DNA of 55,645 nucleotides from a virus: IMG/VR virus record IMGVR_UViG_3300044647_002519, positions 1 through 55,645 of that record. The stretch is one strand, 5' to 3'. The notes under the pieces are model-generated. The model was given only the letters and a program-made list of their open reading frames with translations, did no database searches and was not told where the DNA came from. Positions 36,601 through 44,187 of the stretch are shown piece after piece. The first letter of the stretch is position 1. Every line of letters starts with the position of its first letter. A program made the position numbers and the translations under genes.

Positions 36601-37953
36601 GTACATATACAAGGCATTAAGATATACATAGTTAACTGCCCTTAAACGTATTCTAAAGTAAGGTGTGCCGTAAGGTATTACAAGACTTGAATCTGTTTGG
36701 TCACCACCAACAAGTCTGCGTTTGTTTTGATCTGTGGGAGAAGCATCTGTCCAAGTAATATTATCTGTAGATGTTTCCACCCATACGTTACTGATATTAA
36801 AACGATCTGTCTTGTTATCAAATTCGGCATCAAATAATGCCATTTCTCTGACAGTTGGGTTACCAAGATTATTTCTTGGGATACCGGCAGGAGCTTGAAA
36901 TTCAGCACCTATTTCTGTAGTAGTCCATGCTACGTTTGCAGAACCATTAAAAGTTTTACCAGTGCTTCCAATAGTAAGTGTTCTTGCAGTTGTAAGTGTT
37001 GCGGCAGAACCTGTCGTGTTTTGAGTACCTGCAGTGTTTACACCTGGCAGGTTAATATTTGCGCTACCATCAAAACTTACACCTCCAATAGTGCGTGCTG
37101 TAGTAAGTTGATCTGCAAAGTTGGCGCGGCGAGCATTATAGGTTCCTGTTACAATAGACCCACTTAAAGGAAGTGTGTAACCTGCTGTAAAATAAAATGT
37201 TCCATTATCACCATTACGTAAACATAATAATACCCAGTCATGGGGAATGTCAATATTAGAAGTATAACCAACAACCCTGAAGTTAGCATTAACAGTTATA
37301 GAATTAGAACCAATTGGCAGTATATAATAAATTGCTTCATAGCTTTCTAAAGGAATACCTGCGGCAGTTGCGGTTTTATTTGATGCGCCACCAACACCTG
37401 TAATTGTTCCTGATATTGGACAAGTAATGTCAAAAAAACCAGAAGTTCCAAAATTTGATCCTCTACCATTGGATATGATGATGAAACGTTCACTCCACAA
37501 AACAGAACCGGATCCATTCACAGTAATTGTACCACCACCAGAAATGTTAACATTTGCTCTGAGAGATGCTGTGTAGGTAATAGGAATATCAGCACCAACG
37601 ATTGTTCTAAAACTTGGCGCACCGCTAGAACCGCTGGGAGCTGCCAAAAACGTGTTGACTGTCTGAGAAGCGAGTGTTGCTGTAAGTGTACCAGAAGTTG
37701 TTACCGGTGAATTAGTTACGGTAAACATTGCGGGAAGTGAAAGCCCAACCGATGTTACTGTACCACTACCTAAATTAATAGTAGCTCCAGAAATCCTTAC
37801 ATGCAATCCAGCACTAGTTGTCCAAATATCACCATTCGTAGGTGAAGTTGGAGCAACACCATGGGGTATCCTAATAGCCGCATTACTTGTTGTAGATTCC
37901 GGAGCAATTAATATCCCGCTAGTTTGGACAGACGAAAGTATTCTAAGTGGCAT
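33652..37953 (-). CDS. Long repetitive tail fibre protein, 1433 aa
   Basis: Composition is Gly/Thr/Ser/Ala/Asn-rich beta sequence typical of fibre shafts. A module with PHGVAPTSPTNGDIWTTSAG (residues about 30-49) recurs around 731-785 as PHGTAPTSPTNGDMWTTTAG followed by a Gly run and TVTSITAG. Two copies of a second module (AGTALLPAISPGL near 905; AGTASLPSISAGL near 1298) are followed by DxDTGI(F/Y)FPAxD. VGIGTSSPTYTLDVSG (about 953-970) and VGIATTSPTEKLDVVG (about 1162-1178) are the usual trimeric fibre repeats. Residues 365-560 have a discoidin-like beta pattern (ATSTDNITWTDASPTDQNKR-like, with FRIRLRAVNYVYL), possibly carbohydrate-binding. There is no C-terminal S74 peptidase signature. 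The likely role is host surface recognition. Confidence 0.85.
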   Translation of the reverse strand: MPLRILSSVQTSGILIAPESTTSNAAIRIPHGVAPTSPTNGDIWTTSAGLHVRISGATINLGSGTVTSVGLSLPAMFTVTNSPVTTSGTLTATLASQTVNTFLAAPSGSSGAPSFRTIVGADIPITYTASLRANVNISGGGTITVNGSGSVLWSERFIIISNGRGSNFGTSGFFDITCPISGTITGVGGASNKTATAAGIPLESYEAIYYILPIGSNSITVNANFRVVGYTSNIDIPHDWVLLCLRNGDNGTFYFTAGYTLPLSGSIVTGTYNARRANFADQLTTARTIGGVSFDGSANINLPGVNTAGTQNTTGSAATLTTARTLTIGSTGKTFNGSANVAWTTTEIGAEFQAPAGIPRNNLGNPTVREMALFDAEFDNKTDRFNISNVWVETSTDNITWTDASPTDQNKRRLVGGDQTDSSLVIPYGTPYFRIRLRAVNYVYLNALYMYWSSQGHNSQVQIFKKHDSGSWVAHTNSTVTINSWPGHIFLPFATEIPWHPAGTLGTHYNEVYVLFIPTWNVAYPSNNIALFRMQWWGGYPAGRRNLYTTTEFGAALFPNTVSATTLTSTVATGTAPLTITSTTEVANLNAALLNGVASATTNTNNTIVRRDGSGNFSAGTITANNYADATGAYNVNLGSGGSEGRGLVAGYSGGSYSGIGYNVRHTVTGATYIAPNADTSSYLLFNASGFTFFGATSGLAGRTLSYKSLATLNFSGEFAPVGTIIAPTAANSLASIRLPHGTAPTSPTNGDMWTTTAGLFVRINGATVGPLGSGGGGGGTVTSITAGTGLTGGTITTSGTIAIDQGAQIISTKANNAITGGGQIYLNGATGNRIDFNTNGVAAPAFTTRSVGTKIVLYPSLTGSAMDYALGINTSTFWLSVPGNVSSDIFSFYGGTTEVLRLTGDGRLRTLAGTALLPAISPGLSGFDLDTGIFFPAADTIAFSEGGVEVMRIDSSARVGIGTSSPTYTLDVSGTFRTNNIAYVGEDFTFTSNQRRFLLEASADGIVTYTNNTTSVSNTTGFLSGEIYLDGSQPYTNHRAINTIVTCRNTSTSNVLRGFYASGRTGNSGAANKVTGFTGGVNIEGSGNVTDAIALEVEIFSQTGNKTITNLYGLKLQPLINSVGTITNTYGVYIDSLTAGTQTNAAFGLYQAGSDKNYFAGNVGIATTSPTEKLDVVGAIRTSSAASAITASGATMSYEAAVGAYFMSVGPNATTRGTFIFNQRESDAGGSNNFLQVNNQCHIFLAQSNGNVGIGVSTASSPSARLQVKGSGATSGTTALRVENSSGTGALEIMDDGQLRVGAGTASLPSISAGLNSSDTNTGIYFPATDAIALATGGTRRMRADANGVGFHVDPAHWIHLSTDPGSSKYLNIDSTQSSNSPLDYTSSGGNTINKVIGITQDSNVLGTPDYWMEIKLDGVIVLVPCYTPYVP

Positions 37954-37967
37954 ACTAGTATTTATTA

Positions 37968-38004
37968 CAAATATAAAACAGGTGCCTTAAAAAAAGCACC
38001 TGTT
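37968..38004 (-). terminator. Hairpin between the two fibre genes, followed by host-like -7 element
   Basis: AACAGGTGC (37977-37985) and GCACCTGTT (37996-38004) form a perfect 9-bp stem around a 10-nt loop. On the minus strand the stem is followed by TTATATTTG. TATATTTG (37975-37968) fits the Bacteroidota TAnnTTTG element, but no good -33 box lies upstream. The site could end the 764-aa fibre transcript and restart before the 1433-aa fibre gene. Confidence 0.55.
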
Positions 38005-38025
38005 CTATAAATTGCTATTAAAAGT

Positions 38026-40320
38026 TTAATCAACCCTGAGAACACTAACTCTAAGTGTATTAGCAGTTTGACTATTCACAAAACTAAATGTAATCCTATT
38101 ACTATCAAGAAAAATAGTGTCTGCTAACACCATCTCCCCGTTAGCACCAACTTCTCTAAGCGTGACAATAAGAGCCTCACTATTTAATTGATGATCAATG
38201 GTCCAACTATTAGTCGCAGAGCTTGGACCAGCAACAGAATAAGATTTAAGACTAATAGTTGGATTATTACTTACACCATCACCATTAGTTACAATAATAC
38301 CGCCACCAGCTCCGGCAGGACTACTGGTAATAGCGCCACCAGTGCCCGTAATAGTTCTATTCACTGATGTCTGAGACCCAGTTCTAACAACAATACCATT
38401 ACCGGCTGGTTCAGGCATTGCGCCTATATCACTCCTAAGTTCAGCCGGAGTTCTTGTTACTAATGTTCTAGCAGTGGAAGAAGGATCAGCTGTAAAAATT
38501 GGAATCTGAGTAGCCGCAGTAGCAGTAGCAGCAGCACGTATAGTCACGGTACCATTAATAGTAAGACCCGCAAATGTTGGCGAAGCTCCACTATGTATAT
38601 CCTGCGGCAAACTAAACACAGGATTACCACCGCCAGTAGTATTGGAAATACTAATCTGATTGGCTGTTCCTGTAAGAGTACGTGCAACTACAGTACCCGA
38701 TCCATTGCGGGCAATAAAACCATCAGTACTAATATTAAACAAAGACAAAACATTGCCGGTGGCAAGCTGAAAATCATTACCATTAAGTGTAATACCAGTA
38801 GATGCTGTGTATGAACCAGCCGAACTAAACTGAGTAAATGTAATGTTTGTAGTTCCTATAACTAAACCACCGATATCTGTTGTACAAACATACCCTCTAT
38901 CAGCTTGTGTAGTACCCTGTTCAACAAAAGTAAAAGCACCTGGTATTTCAGCAGGTTGGTTAAAGTCATCAGCGCGTGTAAGAATTGGAGAAACCCCTGG
39001 ACCGCCAGCTGCAGTAACTACGTAAATACCATTCTGGGTTTGTGTACTTTGATCCTTAATTAATACGCGTACACCAACTGTGTTAGCACTAACACCATCA
39101 AGACTAAGTGCCGCTTGGACTGTAGGAGTAAATGTAGCGCCAACTCCAGCCGTACCATTGTTATAAACACCCGCTATATTAGCTGTAGAAGCACAAAAAA
39201 CAGAAGCCTTAAGATCAAGACCTTGGGCCATACCATCAACATACCCTTTAGTAGCAGCATCTGAAGCTGCTGTAGGTTCCGCAAGATTTGTAATTTTCTT
39301 GCTGGAAACATTAACACTACCAGTTCCGGTTGGAACAAGGGTAACGTTATTATCAGCTCCACCAGCCGTAAATGTAAGAGCGCCACTACCCGTAATAGAA
39401 CCTGTAGTACTTCCAGTACCACCGTTGCCTATGGGTAAAGTGCCTGTTACTGCGGCCCCTTGAGAAAGGTTAAGTGCGCCAAACGCAGGTGTTCCACCAG
39501 AACCTGCTAACAAAACCTGATGTTGTGTGCCAGCTGCAGTTACTTGCAAATTATTGCCAGCGTTGCCAAATAAAATACCATTTGATGTAAAAGTAGTTAC
39601 ACCCGTACCACCACGAGCTACAGTTAAAGTACCAGTTGTTCCAGCAACAATAGGTAAACCTGTAGCATTTGTTAAAGTAGCAGAAGCAGGTGTACCAAGG
39701 ATCGGACCTACAAATGTAGGACCATCGGAATAAACAAGAGATCCAATGCCCGTAGCATTATCACTACCTTCATAAAAGATCTGCCAGGACTCAGTTTGTG
39801 CAGCCGTAGTAGAAGTGCAAATAAAACGAGCAATCTGATTGGCACTTAAATTAGCATAACCAGTACCGCCATTATACTGTATTGCTAATGTCCCTGAGGT
39901 AGCTGCATGCATAAGGAGAACAGACCAACCTATATATAACGTAGTATTATTTGGTAAAACAATGGTTTGATTACCAGTACCAGTAAACCGTTGTGTAGTT
40001 GTTGACGCGCTGGTAAGAGTTACTGCAGTACCGCTTTTTGTTGTTGATGTAAATCCTACAGTAGCATTAGTAACTGTAACCGTGTTGGTTCCAGTTACAG
40101 TAATACCATTACCTGCTGTAACACTTGTAACACCCGCAGAACTAACCCATGTGCTACCATTATAAAAAAGCAGATCACCACTAACGTTATTATAGTAAAT
40201 TTGACCTGCCACTGCGCTAGCTGGAGCGGAAGCTAAAGGATGAACAACTGCATTTTGCAGTTGATTCTTTTGCATATCAATATTAAATGATGTAATATGC
40301 GATAAAATTTTTAATGACAT
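38026..40320 (-). CDS. Tail fibre protein, 764 aa
   Basis: The N-terminus (DMQKNQLQNAVVHPLASAP, then AGQIYYNNVSGDLLFYNGSTWV) is a common attachment module of phage tail fibres. The shaft is Thr/Gly/Val-rich. Around residue 350, ASDAATKGYVDGMAQGLD starts a domain found in many phage fibres (VRVLIKDQSTQTQNGIYVV, TRADDFNQP). The C-terminal 70 residues (NSWTIDHQLNSEALIVTLRE... SVLRVD) form a small beta domain that also ends the 179-aa neighbour. It lies 19 nt after that gene. A second fibre or a partner of the 1433-aa fibre is likely. Confidence 0.85.
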   Translation of the reverse strand: MSLKILSHITSFNIDMQKNQLQNAVVHPLASAPASAVAGQIYYNNVSGDLLFYNGSTWVSSAGVTSVTAGNGITVTGTNTVTVTNATVGFTSTTKSGTAVTLTSASTTTQRFTGTGNQTIVLPNNTTLYIGWSVLLMHAATSGTLAIQYNGGTGYANLSANQIARFICTSTTAAQTESWQIFYEGSDNATGIGSLVYSDGPTFVGPILGTPASATLTNATGLPIVAGTTGTLTVARGGTGVTTFTSNGILFGNAGNNLQVTAAGTQHQVLLAGSGGTPAFGALNLSQGAAVTGTLPIGNGGTGSTTGSITGSGALTFTAGGADNNVTLVPTGTGSVNVSSKKITNLAEPTAASDAATKGYVDGMAQGLDLKASVFCASTANIAGVYNNGTAGVGATFTPTVQAALSLDGVSANTVGVRVLIKDQSTQTQNGIYVVTAAGGPGVSPILTRADDFNQPAEIPGAFTFVEQGTTQADRGYVCTTDIGGLVIGTTNITFTQFSSAGSYTASTGITLNGNDFQLATGNVLSLFNISTDGFIARNGSGTVVARTLTGTANQISISNTTGGGNPVFSLPQDIHSGASPTFAGLTINGTVTIRAAATATAATQIPIFTADPSSTARTLVTRTPAELRSDIGAMPEPAGNGIVVRTGSQTSVNRTITGTGGAITSSPAGAGGGIIVTNGDGVSNNPTISLKSYSVAGPSSATNSWTIDHQLNSEALIVTLREVGANGEMVLADTIFLDSNRITFSFVNSQTANTLRVSVLRVD

Positions 40321-40339
40321 AGTTTTTTAATTTAAAAGA

Positions 40340-40879
40340 TTAAGACAGATAAGCAGTTCCCGAAATAGGAACTATAAATGTTAGTTGAACTTTGTTTAAA
40401 TTTATATAAGATATTTGACCCATAACGTCATCTCCAGTTGAATCTTCAATTGACACATTTGGGTATTTATTCAAATCATGTTCTATTATCCAAATAGATG
40501 CCGGTGTAGGTTGCACAAAAACATAGGAATCAGGCTTTATGTTTTGTATTTCATCTTGTATAACGTTTAATTGATTTAAAATACTAGTTAAAACATTATT
40601 ATCTGGGCATGCTGTAACTTGAGGGCAACTTTGGTCTGAATCACAAGAACTATTGATAACACTTGTTCCAACAAGGCCCACATTTACAACCGTGGAAACC
40701 CCGGCACCACAACTTGATTCACAAGGTGAAATATTCTGCCAATCACAAAGTTCTTTTTTAATTTTTAATTTTTCTAAATCAATATAACAGCATGAAGCAA
40801 TTCCATACTTCTTCTCTTTAAAGCTCCTATAAACAGCTTCTCCAAAACTTTTCTCTGTTTGTATTGTATTTATAGTCAT
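40340..40879 (-). CDS. Small fibre-associated protein with C-terminal WxIxHxL beta domain, 179 aa
   Basis: The N-terminal part is helical and has a Cys cluster (CDWQNISPCESSCGAG; CDSDQSCPQVTAC). A heptad-like helix (VLTSILNQLNVIQDEIQNI, residues about 95-113) probably trimerises. The C-terminal 60 residues (SIWIIEHDLNKYPNVSIEDS...LTFIVPISGTAYLS) resemble the end of the 764-aa fibre. This three-part layout suits a short trimeric tip or spike. It is 7 nt after a 39-aa Cys-rich mini-gene. It is likely a structural protein, with receptor binding inferred. Confidence 0.65.
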   Translation of the reverse strand: MTINTIQTEKSFGEAVYRSFKEKKYGIASCCYIDLEKLKIKKELCDWQNISPCESSCGAGVSTVVNVGLVGTSVINSSCDSDQSCPQVTACPDNNVLTSILNQLNVIQDEIQNIKPDSYVFVQPTPASIWIIEHDLNKYPNVSIEDSTGDDVMGQISYINLNKVQLTFIVPISGTAYLS

Positions 40880-40886
40880 TTAAATT

Positions 40887-41006
40887 TTACTTCTTTTTGC
40901 TTTTTTCATAATCAGACAAACAAGTCTTGTGAACAAGACTCCCATCTTGAGCCGTTGTCTTTTGACAACCGCAACTAAAACCTTTATCGCAATGTTTACA
41001 ATTCAT
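40887..41006 (-). CDS. Cys-rich mini-protein, 39 aa
   Basis: The frame encodes MNCKHCDKGFSCGCQKTTAQ followed by a basic tail that includes one more Cys (KTCLSDYEKSKKK). The cysteines at 3, 6, 12, 14 and 29 have CxxC and CxC spacing, suggesting a small zinc-binding knuckle. The ATG lies 2 nt after the stop of the 184-aa gene and the stop is 7 nt before the next ATG, so the frame fills the gap exactly, which supports it as real. I recall similar short Cys-rich proteins in other large phages. Function is unknown. Confidence 0.62.
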   Translation of the reverse strand: MNCKHCDKGFSCGCQKTTAQDGSLVHKTCLSDYEKSKKK

Positions 41007-41008
41007 AA

Positions 41009-41563
41009 TTAATTACATCCACAACTTTTACAAATAATTTTATCTAACCGGTTAAGAGCATAATTATACATATCCATGCCCTTTGATGGACTACTGCAGT
41101 ATTCAACATTAGCAACCGCACCATCTATTATAGTTTTAATGTATTGCAATTCCTTAATCAAATCAGCTTTTTCCGAAAATGGTTCACAATTATTTAGATC
41201 AAGGCAACAAAGAGTCTTATAGTATGCATTTAAAATGCTTGTAACTCTCAAATGATTGTACTCAACATAAACTTTGTCCTTTGGAGAAAGACTATATCTT
41301 ATAATATAAACACCATCTGATAATGGAGCTCTTTGTTCATTACACCCTGATGTTTGTAAAGCTAAATCACAAGCATTTAAGTTTACAAAAAACTTCGGAG
41401 TAGTCTGAACTATAATTGAAGAATTAAACCCAGGAACAGTGATTAAAAGCTCCGGGCAATCTATAGGTAATAAAGTAGAATATTGACTAGTATCCCTTAT
41501 AGATAAAATCTCACAGTTTGCCACTGTAGGAACTTCTAAGCTTAATATGTGTTTACTAGACAT
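41009..41563 (-). CDS. Phage structural protein with C-terminal Cys motif, 184 aa
   Basis: The N-terminal 110 residues are beta-rich (LITVPGFNSSIIVQTTPKFF; GVYIIRYSLSPKDKVYVEYNHLRVT). A helical part with Cys pairs follows (TLCCLDLNNC) and the C-terminus is ICKSCGCN. Similar two-part proteins are found beside fibre genes in crAss-like phages. The gene begins right after a promoter-like motif and a terminator, so it leads the fibre transcription unit. A role in fibre attachment or baseplate-like assembly is inferred. Confidence 0.62.
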   Translation of the reverse strand: MSSKHILSLEVPTVANCEILSIRDTSQYSTLLPIDCPELLITVPGFNSSIIVQTTPKFFVNLNACDLALQTSGCNEQRAPLSDGVYIIRYSLSPKDKVYVEYNHLRVTSILNAYYKTLCCLDLNNCEPFSEKADLIKELQYIKTIIDGAVANVEYCSSPSKGMDMYNYALNRLDKIICKSCGCN

Positions 41564-41573
41564 TTAACAGTTT

Positions 41574-41592
41574 GTTATACTTATAATATAAC
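41574..41592 (-). promoter_or_regulatory. Candidate phage late promoter before the fibre unit
   Basis: The plus strand is GTTATACTTATAATATAAC, the clearest copy of the motif, with GTTATA and TATAAC arms around the TATAAT core. It lies 11-29 nt upstream of the ATG at 41563 and directly downstream of the terminator at 41.6 kb, as a promoter should. Confidence 0.5.
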
Positions 41593-41605
41593 TAAAAAAA
41601 AACAT

Positions 41606-41644
41606 AAATCAAAAAAAAAGGTGAGAATTAACTCACCTTTTTTT
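41606..41644. terminator. Rho-independent terminator after the 414-aa gene
   Basis: GGTGAG (41620-41625), loop AATTAA, CTCACC (41632-41637), flanked by A-runs on one side and T-runs on the other. It therefore can act in both directions. It ends the monocistronic unit of the 414-aa structural gene. Confidence 0.88.
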
Positions 41645-41659
41645 CAATTTTACAATTTA

Positions 41660-42904
41660 TTAATCTATGTTTGTCTCAAAGGTAATTGGATTACCAGACG
41701 AAGTACAAACAGTTGCAATTTTACCCATCAATGTATCCATTGCAGTAATTGTTGCACTTGCACTACACTTCACATAAATCTTGTACACATATTGATCATT
41801 ATCAAAAGTGCTAGAAGGATTGTTCAGCCTTGGAATGCTATGCTGAATATAATACACTTTGTACAAAGCATCACGATCAATTGCAGTAACAATATCATCA
41901 GAACCTTCAATCTGACGGATACGTGCAGAATCAGGATTGCCTTGATTATAAGGAGATTGCATGTAAGCCTCGGTTAGCAATACATCCCTCAAAACAGTTT
42001 CACCAGAAGTTTGTTGCATTGTTCCAGGAACAGTTGTCACAACACCGCAAGTATTACAAGGATCACCGGTTTCATTCAAGATTGAACCAATCAACTGAAC
42101 AGGCTCTTTACCATAATAGTCGCGAGTGTCAAAAGAACAATTACCAAACTTAGTGTCAACATAAGCACCTTGGAAAGTAACAGAAGCAACGATGTTATCA
42201 GTAACTGGATTAGTAGAAGGAGTGTAGTTTCCAGAAGAAGCCAAACCCAAAACTTGTTGAATAGTGTAAGTAACAGCAGCTGCACTACCAACTTTCACAG
42301 TCATTCCACCACCGGTCTTTTCAATTGCAAAAGGCTTGATAATAGGATCTTCAAGCAACATTGCAGCGGCTTTGGCCAAAGCAACAGCTGGATCAAGATA
42401 CTCTTGGTCAATTGCACAGCAATTACCAGGTACAACATTTACGGCAGAACTTCCGGAACTATCACCAATTGCATAAGCATTATGATTCAAAAATCTCAAT
42501 GCTGGAGCGCCTTTGACATCCAAACGCAAAAACAAATTTGTTCCACATGGAGCACAAGTTGGTCCAACTTCAATTTTTGTGGTTGCTGCAGTAGCAGTTA
42601 CACACTCAGAAGACCACAATCTGCTGACATACCTTGGATTAATACCCTTAGACTTAACGGATTCTTTGTACCCGCCATGACCAGGATTATTACCAATGTT
42701 GTCTTCAATATGAAAACTACCTTGAACAAGATAAAACAAAATACCAGTGGGAATAGTTCCAGCTGCAGCAGCTGCAATGGATGCCCAAGTATTTCCATTT
42801 ACAAGTTCAAACTGTCCAGGAGTAAAAGCTGATGTTTTTACACCGGAAGCCGCAAAGCTATTTACAACAAATGCTTTGGAAAAAGAGTGATTAAAGTACG
42901 ACAT
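41660..42904 (-). CDS. Probable abundant structural protein, monocistronic, 414 aa
   Basis: I do not recognise a domain. The product starts MSYFNHSFSKAFVVNSFAAS and is rich in Ala, Thr, Gly and Val, with many beta strands. Cys pairs occur at about 115-122 (PTCAPC), 160 (GNCC) and 285-290 (CNTCG). The C-terminal 100 residues are more polar (SPYNQGNPDSARIRQIEGSD). The gene stands alone between a promoter-like motif plus inverted repeat upstream and a strong terminator downstream. That arrangement, like the capsid unit, suggests high expression. Candidates are a capsid decoration or auxiliary protein, or a tail component; the sequence does not decide between these. Confidence 0.6.
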   Translation of the reverse strand: MSYFNHSFSKAFVVNSFAASGVKTSAFTPGQFELVNGNTWASIAAAAAGTIPTGILFYLVQGSFHIEDNIGNNPGHGGYKESVKSKGINPRYVSRLWSSECVTATAATTKIEVGPTCAPCGTNLFLRLDVKGAPALRFLNHNAYAIGDSSGSSAVNVVPGNCCAIDQEYLDPAVALAKAAAMLLEDPIIKPFAIEKTGGGMTVKVGSAAAVTYTIQQVLGLASSGNYTPSTNPVTDNIVASVTFQGAYVDTKFGNCSFDTRDYYGKEPVQLIGSILNETGDPCNTCGVVTTVPGTMQQTSGETVLRDVLLTEAYMQSPYNQGNPDSARIRQIEGSDDIVTAIDRDALYKVYYIQHSIPRLNNPSSTFDNDQYVYKIYVKCSASATITAMDTLMGKIATVCTSSGNPITFETNID

Positions 42905-42938
42905 TTTTTTTTAATTTAAATTTTATAAACAAACATTT

Positions 42939-42953
42939 TGTGCACCGTGCACA
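42939..42953. promoter_or_regulatory. Inverted repeat TGTGCACCGTGCACA, possible operator
   Basis: Two 7-nt arms, TGTGCAC and GTGCACA, flank a single C. It is the only GC-rich palindrome in this AT-rich spacer. It lies just downstream of the TATAATATA core, where the RNA start would fall, 35-49 nt before the ATG at 42904. A dimeric regulator could bind it; as RNA the arms could also form a short hairpin. No partner protein is identified. Confidence 0.45.
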
Positions 42954-42954
42954 T

Positions 42955-42966
42955 ATATAATATAAA
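42955..42966 (-). promoter_or_regulatory. Candidate phage late promoter before the 414-aa gene
   Basis: The plus strand carries ATATAATATAAA, giving TTTATATTATAT on the minus strand, the shared core of the repeated motif. Immediately downstream is the GTGCAC inverted repeat. The spacer to the upstream gene (ending at 42991) is only about 25 nt. Confidence 0.45.
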
Positions 42967-42990
42967 CTATTTTTTTTAATTTTCAAACAT

Positions 42991-43476
42991 TTAAGCTAAA
43001 AAAATTAATTTGTATTTTGCACTATTAAGAGCATCTTTTACAGTATCCAATAAATTTGTAATTTCACTATGATGCATCACAGCTTGTAAATCAGAAATCT
43101 GCGTTTTAAGTTGTCTCAAGTATTCAATTGCATCATCCACATTTTCAAGATAAACTAATGGTTCGGCTTTGCAATCCAAAATTATCTCACATGCGCCTTG
43201 ATATCCTTCAGCAATAGAATCCGCTAACCCAGGCAAAGCATCATAAATTTCATTTAATGCTTTGTGGGCCGCATAAGAACCCGGCCCTGTAACTTTCAAA
43301 TGCAGTTTATGAAAACTAGTTGCAGCATTCATAAGTTCCAAAACTAAAGCGCCGGTCATAGTATCAACCTTTTGCATTTCAGCAGATCTTGCTGGTTTTG
43401 TTCTTTTCAAAACAGTTTGATTAGTCTCTTCTGAACTAGACTTTAACTTTGATTTTAGTGATCTTTTATATTCCAT
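42991..43476 (-). CDS. Dps-like ferritin-fold protein (resembles crAss-like DUF5856), 161 aa
   Basis: After a basic 36-residue N-terminal tail (RSLKSKLKSS...KRTKPAR), which could bind DNA, comes a four-helix pattern. Residues 53-94 match the Dps ferroxidase region: H59, H71, D86 and E90 keep the spacing of E. coli Dps H51, H63, D78 and E82 (12, 15 and 4 residues). The aligned text is LHLKVTGPGSYAAH followed by LADSIAEGYQG. The length is close to Dps. Dps oxidises Fe(II) and protects DNA. One Dps ligand (D67) would be Asn here. I recall the viral family name DUF5856 for such proteins, but could not check. It is 2 nt from the connector gene, so it is probably in the virion-assembly unit. Function in the phage is unknown. 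Confidence 0.72.
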   Translation of the reverse strand: MEYKRSLKSKLKSSSEETNQTVLKRTKPARSAEMQKVDTMTGALVLELMNAATSFHKLHLKVTGPGSYAAHKALNEIYDALPGLADSIAEGYQGACEIILDCKAEPLVYLENVDDAIEYLRQLKTQISDLQAVMHHSEITNLLDTVKDALNSAKYKLIFLA

Positions 43477-43478
43477 TT

Positions 43479-44183
43479 TTAGTTATTTCTTTCTGCTGAT
43501 TGCTGTTCTCTTTGCATTTGACTAAAATTCTCAATATCACCTGCTATAATTGCTGCAGTATCATCAAGAATAACTTCCGTAATATCATCTTTAAATTCAC
43601 ATGTAACATCCGCAGAAGATATCAAACCGGTGTAAGGATTTAAAACACCATTAAACTGAATTTTTACAGGTTCCCTATAGTAAGTTAAAACAGGATCTGA
43701 AAGATTAAAATCTCTCACATAAATTCTAACCTTATTATTAATCAAAGTGGCAATAGTTTCACTCCAATCAAAATCAGGTCTTTTCAATGGATCTCTTAAA
43801 TACAAACTAATATTTGCTTCTTCAACAAGATACACAGTCATTGACCTAGGATCTTGACAGCACTCACTATAAGCATTAGTGCTCAATCTCTTATATTCTA
43901 AATAATCAGTGGGAGGAAAGTTACTTGTTTCAAAGTATTTACCATTAGATGTTCCAACCAATTTTAACTCGGTCAGCAAAATTTGCAAATCATCAATTCG
44001 CCTTTTAGAAAACTCATCTCCCTCTTTGTACAGATTATTTCCATGAAGCATCCGCCTAACCCATTCTACTTGAGCTTTATTAAAAGCTTCAATAATCTGC
44101 CAGTTTTCTATATTATCATAGTCATTACTGGAAAGTTTATTAAGCCTTTGTTTTAACTTTAACCGTAGAATTTGATTATTCAT
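43479..44183 (-). CDS. Connector / ring-type structural protein, 234 aa
   Basis: The product begins with a helical segment (QILRLKLKQRLNKLSSNDYDN) and contains AFNKAQVEWVRRMLHG, then an alpha/beta middle with PPTDYLEYKRLSTNAYSEC, and a C-terminal helical Asp-rich tail (VILDDTAAIIAGDIENFSQM followed by REQQSAERNN). This layout matches head-tail connector ring proteins of crAss-like phages. The position, shortly after the capsid gene and 4 nt after the 338-aa gene, agrees. Which ring it forms is not assigned. Confidence 0.68.
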   Translation of the reverse strand: MNNQILRLKLKQRLNKLSSNDYDNIENWQIIEAFNKAQVEWVRRMLHGNNLYKEGDEFSKRRIDDLQILLTELKLVGTSNGKYFETSNFPPTDYLEYKRLSTNAYSECCQDPRSMTVYLVEEANISLYLRDPLKRPDFDWSETIATLINNKVRIYVRDFNLSDPVLTYYREPVKIQFNGVLNPYTGLISSADVTCEFKDDITEVILDDTAAIIAGDIENFSQMQREQQSAERNN

Positions 44184-44187
44184 ATAA

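Noticed and set aside
42170-42832. A 220-codon plus-strand open frame opposite the 414-aa structural gene
   Set aside because: It is entirely antisense to a convincing gene, its translation is Ser/Asn/Cys-rich with no domain, and no promoter or ribosome site serves it. It looks like a shadow of the Ala/Thr-rich coding strand.
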